Assembly (NCBI GenBank): GCA_964466155.1
Contig: CAYXMY010000105.1
Span: 1-9,572, forward strand
DNA length: 9,572 bases
Direction: 5' to 3'
DNA from: Caenibius sp964466155
GTDB taxonomy: Bacteria > Pseudomonadota > Alphaproteobacteria > Sphingomonadales > Sphingomonadaceae
The position numbers and the translations under genes are program-made. The notes beneath the pieces were generated by a model. It did not search any database. It had not been told where the DNA came from and saw only the letters and a list, made by a program, of their open reading frames with translations. Positions 5,756-9,572 of this stretch are shown one piece after another; position 1 is the first letter of the stretch, and each line of letters starts with the position of its first letter.

Positions 5756-6892
5756 CTAACGAGTGAGCCGGGCCAATGCATCGGCAATCGTGCGGCCTGT
5801 GTCGTCGAGCGGCTGCTTCAACGCGATATCGGCAATCCGCTGCGCCGCCCCGGCATTGCCTACGGCGGAAGCCATCAGCATCCGGGCGAAAGCGGCGGAA
5901 AAGCTGGCGCGGTCGAGCCGTTGCGCGATCTCCACGCGGCGTTCCGCGTTTTCCGCATCGCCCGCCAGCACATCCATTACCGCCAGTGAGCCATGGCTTT
6001 CGGCGAAATTGGGATCGATCCGGCGCGCGCGTTCGAACCGTTCGCGCGCCTGTTCATGATCGCCTGCCAGCAGATAGGCCCAGCCCGCCGCGACCCAGCT
6101 TCCCAGATGATCGCCGAACATATCGGCGCCCCTGTCCAGCATGGGGCCTGCCTCCCCGCTCTGCCCACCGGCAAGGCGGGCAAGGCCAAGACCGATCCAG
6201 GCGCGGGGGGATTGCGGATTGGCGCTGAGCGCGCGTTCGAACAATGCCTGCGCCCCGGCATGGTCCATTGCACCCAAAGTCAGCGTGCCGAGCGTGGTGA
6301 GGGCGTCGGGATGCGTCCCGCCCTTCTCCGCGCAGTGGCGGGCCAGTTCCTCATCCTCCACATCCAGCGCCAGCACCGAAACGGCGGCGAGCAGCGGCGG
6401 ATAGTCCGGATGGCGCGCGATATGCCCGCGTGCGCGCTCCGCCGCGCGGTCGAACTCCCCCGCTTCGTGGAGCAATTGCACATCGAGCAGCGCGGCCTGA
6501 GGCAAACGGGCGGTGAGATCGTCGTCCAGCAGATCGCGTGCACCGGCGGAATCCTTCGCCAGCGCCCGCGCCCAGGCGCAGTTGAACCGCAGCCCCGGAT
6601 CGGCGGGATTGTCCGCCAGCAACCCGGCGAAAATATCCGCCGCCCGCCGCGCTTCCCCGCCCCGCATCGCGGCGATCCCGGCCAGATTGCGGTCGGCAAG
6701 CGCGGCCTGCCCGATCTCCTCCAACGTGGAGAGCAGCGCCCCCGCCCGCGCGAAATCCTGCGCATCCATCGCCGCATTCGCCGCATCGCGCAGCAGCGCG
6801 GGATTGTGAGGGTCCACCGCCAGATAGCCCAGCAGCCGCTCCAGCCGTTCGCCTTGCTCACTCTGCGCCATGGACCTGTCCTTTGCCGTCAT
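5756..6892 (-). CDS. TPR-repeat protein downstream of flhA
   Basis: This 378-residue protein is made almost wholly of tetratricopeptide-like helix pairs. The clearest are at about 63-97 (ADRNLAGIAAMRGGEARRAADIFAGLLADNP), 196-226 (ALTTLGTLTLGAMDHAGAQALFERALSANP), 230-260 (AWIGLGLARLAGGQSGEAGPML) and 266-296 (WVAAGWAYLLAGDHEQARERFERARRIDP). There is no signal peptide or membrane segment. It follows flhA by 7 bp, so it is probably cotranscribed with the export-gate genes. A flagellar assembly or export-linked scaffold role is possible but unproven. The open frame extends upstream to 7111 inside flhA, but that part is a Cys/Arg/Ser-rich shadow. The ATG at 6892 has GAGG five bases upstream; an in-frame ATG at 6871 with AAGGA seven bases upstream is an equally good start. 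Confidence 0.82.
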   Translation of the reverse strand: MTAKDRSMAQSEQGERLERLLGYLAVDPHNPALLRDAANAAMDAQDFARAGALLSTLEEIGQAALADRNLAGIAAMRGGEARRAADIFAGLLADNPADPGLRFNCAWARALAKDSAGARDLLDDDLTARLPQAALLDVQLLHEAGEFDRAAERARGHIARHPDYPPLLAAVSVLALDVEDEELARHCAEKGGTHPDALTTLGTLTLGAMDHAGAQALFERALSANPQSPRAWIGLGLARLAGGQSGEAGPMLDRGADMFGDHLGSWVAAGWAYLLAGDHEQARERFERARRIDPNFAESHGSLAVMDVLAGDAENAERRVEIAQRLDRASFSAAFARMLMASAVGNAGAAQRIADIALKQPLDDTGRTIADALARLTR

Positions 6893-6899
6893 ATGCGCC

Positions 6900-8927
6900 T
6901 CATGCCTCCAGCTTGACCATATCGAAAGACTGAAGCGACAGGCGCAGGGGAATTTCGTCGACCGAGAGGATCGACAATTGCGGGATCGAACGCTGCGTGA
7001 GCTTGAGCAGCACCCGGCGGATCGGCCCGGCGCAGAGCAGCACCGGCGCCTTGCCCTGCCGCAGCATCGCTTCGGCCAATGGGGCGAGCTTGCGCAGCAA
7101 TTGTTCGGCAAGGCGCGGTTCCAGCCCCAGCACGCTCGCCTCCCGCGTGTTCAGCCCGGCGATGATCTGGTTTTCCAGCCGCGGATCGAGGCTGAGCACG
7201 GAAAGCTGGGCGTTGTGGCCGCGCAGCCCGTTGCAGATCGCGGTGCTGAGCGCCTGGCGCACCCGTTCGGTCAGGACCAGCGGATCGCGCTCCACCCGGC
7301 CGATATCGACCAGCGTTTCGACGATCAGATCGAGATTGGCGATGGAGACGCGTTCCTGCAACAGGTTCTGCAGGATGCGCTGCACATCCGAAATCGCCAT
7401 GATGTTGGGCACCAGTTCTTCCACCAGCCCCGGCTGCCGTTCGCGCAACTGATCGAGCAGTTCGCCGGTCACCGCGCGGGTCAGCAGCGTGGCCACTTCC
7501 GTTTTCATCACTTCGCTGAAATGGATAATCATCACCGTTTCCGGATCGATCACGCTGTAACCGGCATCGCTGGCCTGCCGGGTGATCGCCCGTTCGATCC
7601 ACACGCCGGGGATGCCGAAAGCCGGATCGCGCCCCTCGATCCCGGCAAGGCGCGGCGCATCGTCCCCCTGCGCGATGGCCAGCATCCGGTCGGGGTGGAG
7701 CTGCCCGCTGCCATACATCACGCCGTGAATGTTGATCCGGTAATCGAGGCTGCCGATATCCGCCGCATCGACGAAGCGGACTGCGGGGAAGGCGAGGCCG
7801 AACACCCGTTCATGCGCGGTGCGGGCGCTGGCGATCCGGTCGAGCAGGAGCGCCTTCTTCTCCCCCCACGCCTGCGCCAACTGGCTGCCGAAAGCCACCT
7901 CGAGCGCGGGGGCGAGTTTGCCGGGGGCCGGGATTTCGGGCGCATCGTCTTCCAGCGTCATGCCGCCTTCCGCCTCGGCCGCGCGCAGGCGGCGGATACG
8001 CAGCCATGCCACCAGCGCGATCACCGCCAGAATCGCAATCGGCCATTTGGGCATGCCGGGCAGGAGCATCAGCGCCACCATCACCGCCATCACGATCAGC
8101 GGAATGCGCGGTTCAGAGGCAAGCTGGCGGAAAATCTCCGCACTCAACTGCTTGTCCGCAGAAGAGCGGGTGACGATGATCCCGGTGGCGATGGAAATAA
8201 TCAACGCGGGCAACTGGGTGGCGATCCCGTCCCCGATGGTCAGCAGGGTAAAGCGATGCATGGCATCGCCCCAGCTCATCCCCATCTGCACCACACCCAC
8301 GATCAGCCCGGCGACAATGTTAATCAGGAGAATGATGATCCCGGCAATCGCATCGCCTTTGACGAATTTGCTCGCCCCGTCCATTGCGCCGTAGAACGAA
8401 GCTTCCTTCTCCAGTTCGGCGCGCCGTTCGATTGCTTCCTGCTGAGTGATGAGGCCGAGATTGAGATCGGCATCGATGCTCATTTGCTGGCCGGGCATGG
8501 AATCGAGCGTGAAACGCGCCGCCACTTCGGACACGCGCTGCGCGCCCGAGGTCACCACCACATATTGCACCACCACCAGAATGGTGAAAACGACCAGACC
8601 GATGATGAAATTGCCCTGTACGGCATAATTGCCGATGGATTCGATCACATGCCCGGCGTGCGCTTCGGTGAGGATCAGGCGGGTGGCCGCGACGTTGAGC
8701 GAGAGGCGGTAGAGCGTCGCCACCAGCAGCAGTGAAGGGAACGTGGAAAATTCCACCGGCTTGGTGACGTAGAACGTCAGCAGCATGATGGTGAGGCCGA
8801 AACCGAAATTGGTGATGATCGCCAGATCCAGCATCGCCGGGGGGATCGGGGAAAACAGGATCAGCAGGATCATCACCGTGCCCAGCACGAGCACGAGATC
8901 CTTGTTCCGGTCGAAAAGCTTACCCAT
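6900..8927 (-). CDS. flhA: Flagellar type III export gate protein FlhA
   Basis: FlhA is the inner-membrane export-gate subunit whose cytoplasmic ring docks chaperone-substrate complexes. The 675-residue product has near-normal length. The N-terminal half contains multiple membrane segments (about 12-28, 33-53, 62-80, 104-126, 195-215, 236-253, 276-290, 296-311). The FHIPEP loop signature is at 131-152 (RVSEVAARFTLDSMPGQQMSID), with the charged positions R131, R138 and D142 conserved, and MDGASKFVKGDAIAG follows at 182-196. The C-terminal ~350 residues form the cytoplasmic domain, ending in MVKLEA. Two family-consensus lysines differ: TKGA reads TSGA (126-129) and MPGKQM reads MPGQQM (144-149). 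The start overlaps the flhB stop by 8 bp, and the weak ribosome-binding site suggests translational coupling. Confidence 0.97.
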   Translation of the reverse strand: MGKLFDRNKDLVLVLGTVMILLILFSPIPPAMLDLAIITNFGFGLTIMLLTFYVTKPVEFSTFPSLLLVATLYRLSLNVAATRLILTEAHAGHVIESIGNYAVQGNFIIGLVVFTILVVVQYVVVTSGAQRVSEVAARFTLDSMPGQQMSIDADLNLGLITQQEAIERRAELEKEASFYGAMDGASKFVKGDAIAGIIILLINIVAGLIVGVVQMGMSWGDAMHRFTLLTIGDGIATQLPALIISIATGIIVTRSSADKQLSAEIFRQLASEPRIPLIVMAVMVALMLLPGMPKWPIAILAVIALVAWLRIRRLRAAEAEGGMTLEDDAPEIPAPGKLAPALEVAFGSQLAQAWGEKKALLLDRIASARTAHERVFGLAFPAVRFVDAADIGSLDYRINIHGVMYGSGQLHPDRMLAIAQGDDAPRLAGIEGRDPAFGIPGVWIERAITRQASDAGYSVIDPETVMIIHFSEVMKTEVATLLTRAVTGELLDQLRERQPGLVEELVPNIMAISDVQRILQNLLQERVSIANLDLIVETLVDIGRVERDPLVLTERVRQALSTAICNGLRGHNAQLSVLSLDPRLENQIIAGLNTREASVLGLEPRLAEQLLRKLAPLAEAMLRQGKAPVLLCAGPIRRVLLKLTQRSIPQLSILSVDEIPLRLSLQSFDMVKLEA

Positions 8928-9572
8928 GCGCTGTCATACTTTCGGCGGGTTGGTCGGAAGGAACGGCGGCATCCTGCCCGCCACGCAGCCGTGCATAATG
9001 GTGGGCGACACCATGAAAATGATGCGGGGCAATCGGCCGGTCGGGCACGCAATCGCGATAGAGCGCACGCGCCAGCACCGGATCGGCAATCACTGGAATG
9101 CCCAGCAGCCGCGCCTTGCGCTTCAGAAGCTGGGCGAAATGGTTGCGCCCCTTCGCGCGGACGATGGGCGCCGCCATGATTTCGGGATCGTAATGGAGAG
9201 CAACGGCAAAATGCTCCGGATTGGTGACAAGAACATCCGATCCGCCGAGCTTGCCCAGCCCTTCGGCCTGCTGGCGCATCGCGCCGTGCAGTTCGCGCCG
9301 CTTCTGCTTGAGCCGGGGCTCCCCCTCCCGCTCCCGGTTTTCGCGAGTCAGTTCGCGTCGGCTCATCCGCATCTGCTTCATGAATTCACCGCGCACGATC
9401 ACCTGATCGATCACCATGAAGACGAATGCGATGCCGATGAACGTGAACAGCAGCCGCTGCCCCGCCCCGTCCATCGCCCTGGCGAGCGAGATGGCATCGG
9501 GCATGGCATCGCCGAACGTGCCCACCGCGCCGGTGCTCAGGAACCACGCCACCCCGCCATAGACGGCCATCT
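8920..9572 (-). CDS. flhB: Flagellar export protein FlhB, C-terminal part (5' end outside window)
   Basis: FlhB is the export-gate protein that switches substrate specificity from rod/hook to filament proteins. About 216 residues are visible; the N-terminal membrane segments lie beyond the right edge, so any ATG near 9570 is internal. Visible parts: the last membrane helix (~40-58 of the visible portion), the cytoplasmic linker with EFMKQMRMSRRELTRE and EGEPRLKQKRRE (62-93), and the cleavage-domain core GGSDVLVTNPEHFAVALHYDP (109-129) followed by APIVRAKG and IPVIADPVLARALYR. The autocleavage motif is AsnProGluHis (9211-9222) rather than the common AsnProThrHis; the cyclising Asn and Pro and the His are kept. 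A ~37-residue His/Gln/Arg-rich tail follows the core. Its stop overlaps flhA. Confidence 0.95.
   Translation of the reverse strand, partial: MAVYGGVAWFLSTGAVGTFGDAMPDAISLARAMDGAGQRLLFTFIGIAFVFMVIDQVIVRGEFMKQMRMSRRELTRENREREGEPRLKQKRRELHGAMRQQAEGLGKLGGSDVLVTNPEHFAVALHYDPEIMAAPIVRAKGRNHFAQLLKRKARLLGIPVIADPVLARALYRDCVPDRPIAPHHFHGVAHHYARLRGGQDAAVPSDQPAESMTAHG

Noticed and set aside
5756..7111. Long upstream extension of the minus-strand TPR frame into flhA
   Set aside because: The first 73 codons are Cys/Arg/Ser-rich out-of-frame flhA sequence; ATGs with ribosome-binding sites occur at 6892 and 6871.
6870..8735. 621-codon open frame on the plus strand antisense to flhA and the TPR gene
   Set aside because: It is His/Gln/Asp-rich with no domain, lies opposite unmistakable FlhA coding sequence, and is a typical shadow frame of GC-rich DNA.

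Overview
This is a GC-rich, tightly packed chromosomal piece of a flagellar gene cluster. The divergent FlgF/FlgG/FlgH/FliA/FlhA/FlhB sequences, strong G/C bias at third codon positions and short overlapping ORFs suggest an alphaproteobacterium, probably of the sphingomonad group. That placement is inference from sequence style, not from a search. No tRNA, rRNA, insertion sequence, CRISPR array or phage gene is visible.

Layout: positions 1-270 hold no recognisable gene but contain two RNA-foldable elements, one ending directly at the flgF start codon. A plus-strand operon follows: flgF (271-990), flgG (987-1763), flgA (1771-2475), flgH (2472-3047), a hybrid reading frame (3047-3979), a TPR protein (4006-4569) and a 115-residue protein of unknown function (4589-4936). 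A PPP-type metallophosphoesterase (about 5021-5752) lies on the same strand after an 84-bp gap. The rest is a converging minus-strand operon: flhB (entering from the right edge, 9572-8920), flhA (8927-6900) and a second TPR protein (6892-5756). The two operons meet tail to tail with 3 bp between stop codons.

How the genes fit together: FlgF and FlgG build the rod, FlgA is the periplasmic chaperone for the P-ring protein FlgI, FlgH forms the L-ring, and FlhA/FlhB are the core of the flagellar type III export gate. The hybrid frame occupies the position expected for flgI.

Main observation: the 3047-3979 frame is an in-frame chimera. Its first ~94 residues are the signal peptide and N-terminus of P-ring protein FlgI. 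From about residue 95 it is a nearly complete flagellar sigma factor of the FliA/sigma-28 class. Most of flgI, and whatever normally lies between it and fliA, is absent. This could be a real deletion fusion, an assembly collapse, or, less likely, a functional hybrid. If real, the P-ring would be missing unless flgI exists elsewhere, and the sigma factor would carry a Sec signal unless translated from an internal GTG. Other points are an unusual leader hairpin before flgF, an NPEH variant of the FlhB autocleavage motif, and two operon-terminal TPR proteins plus a phosphatase with possible motility roles.
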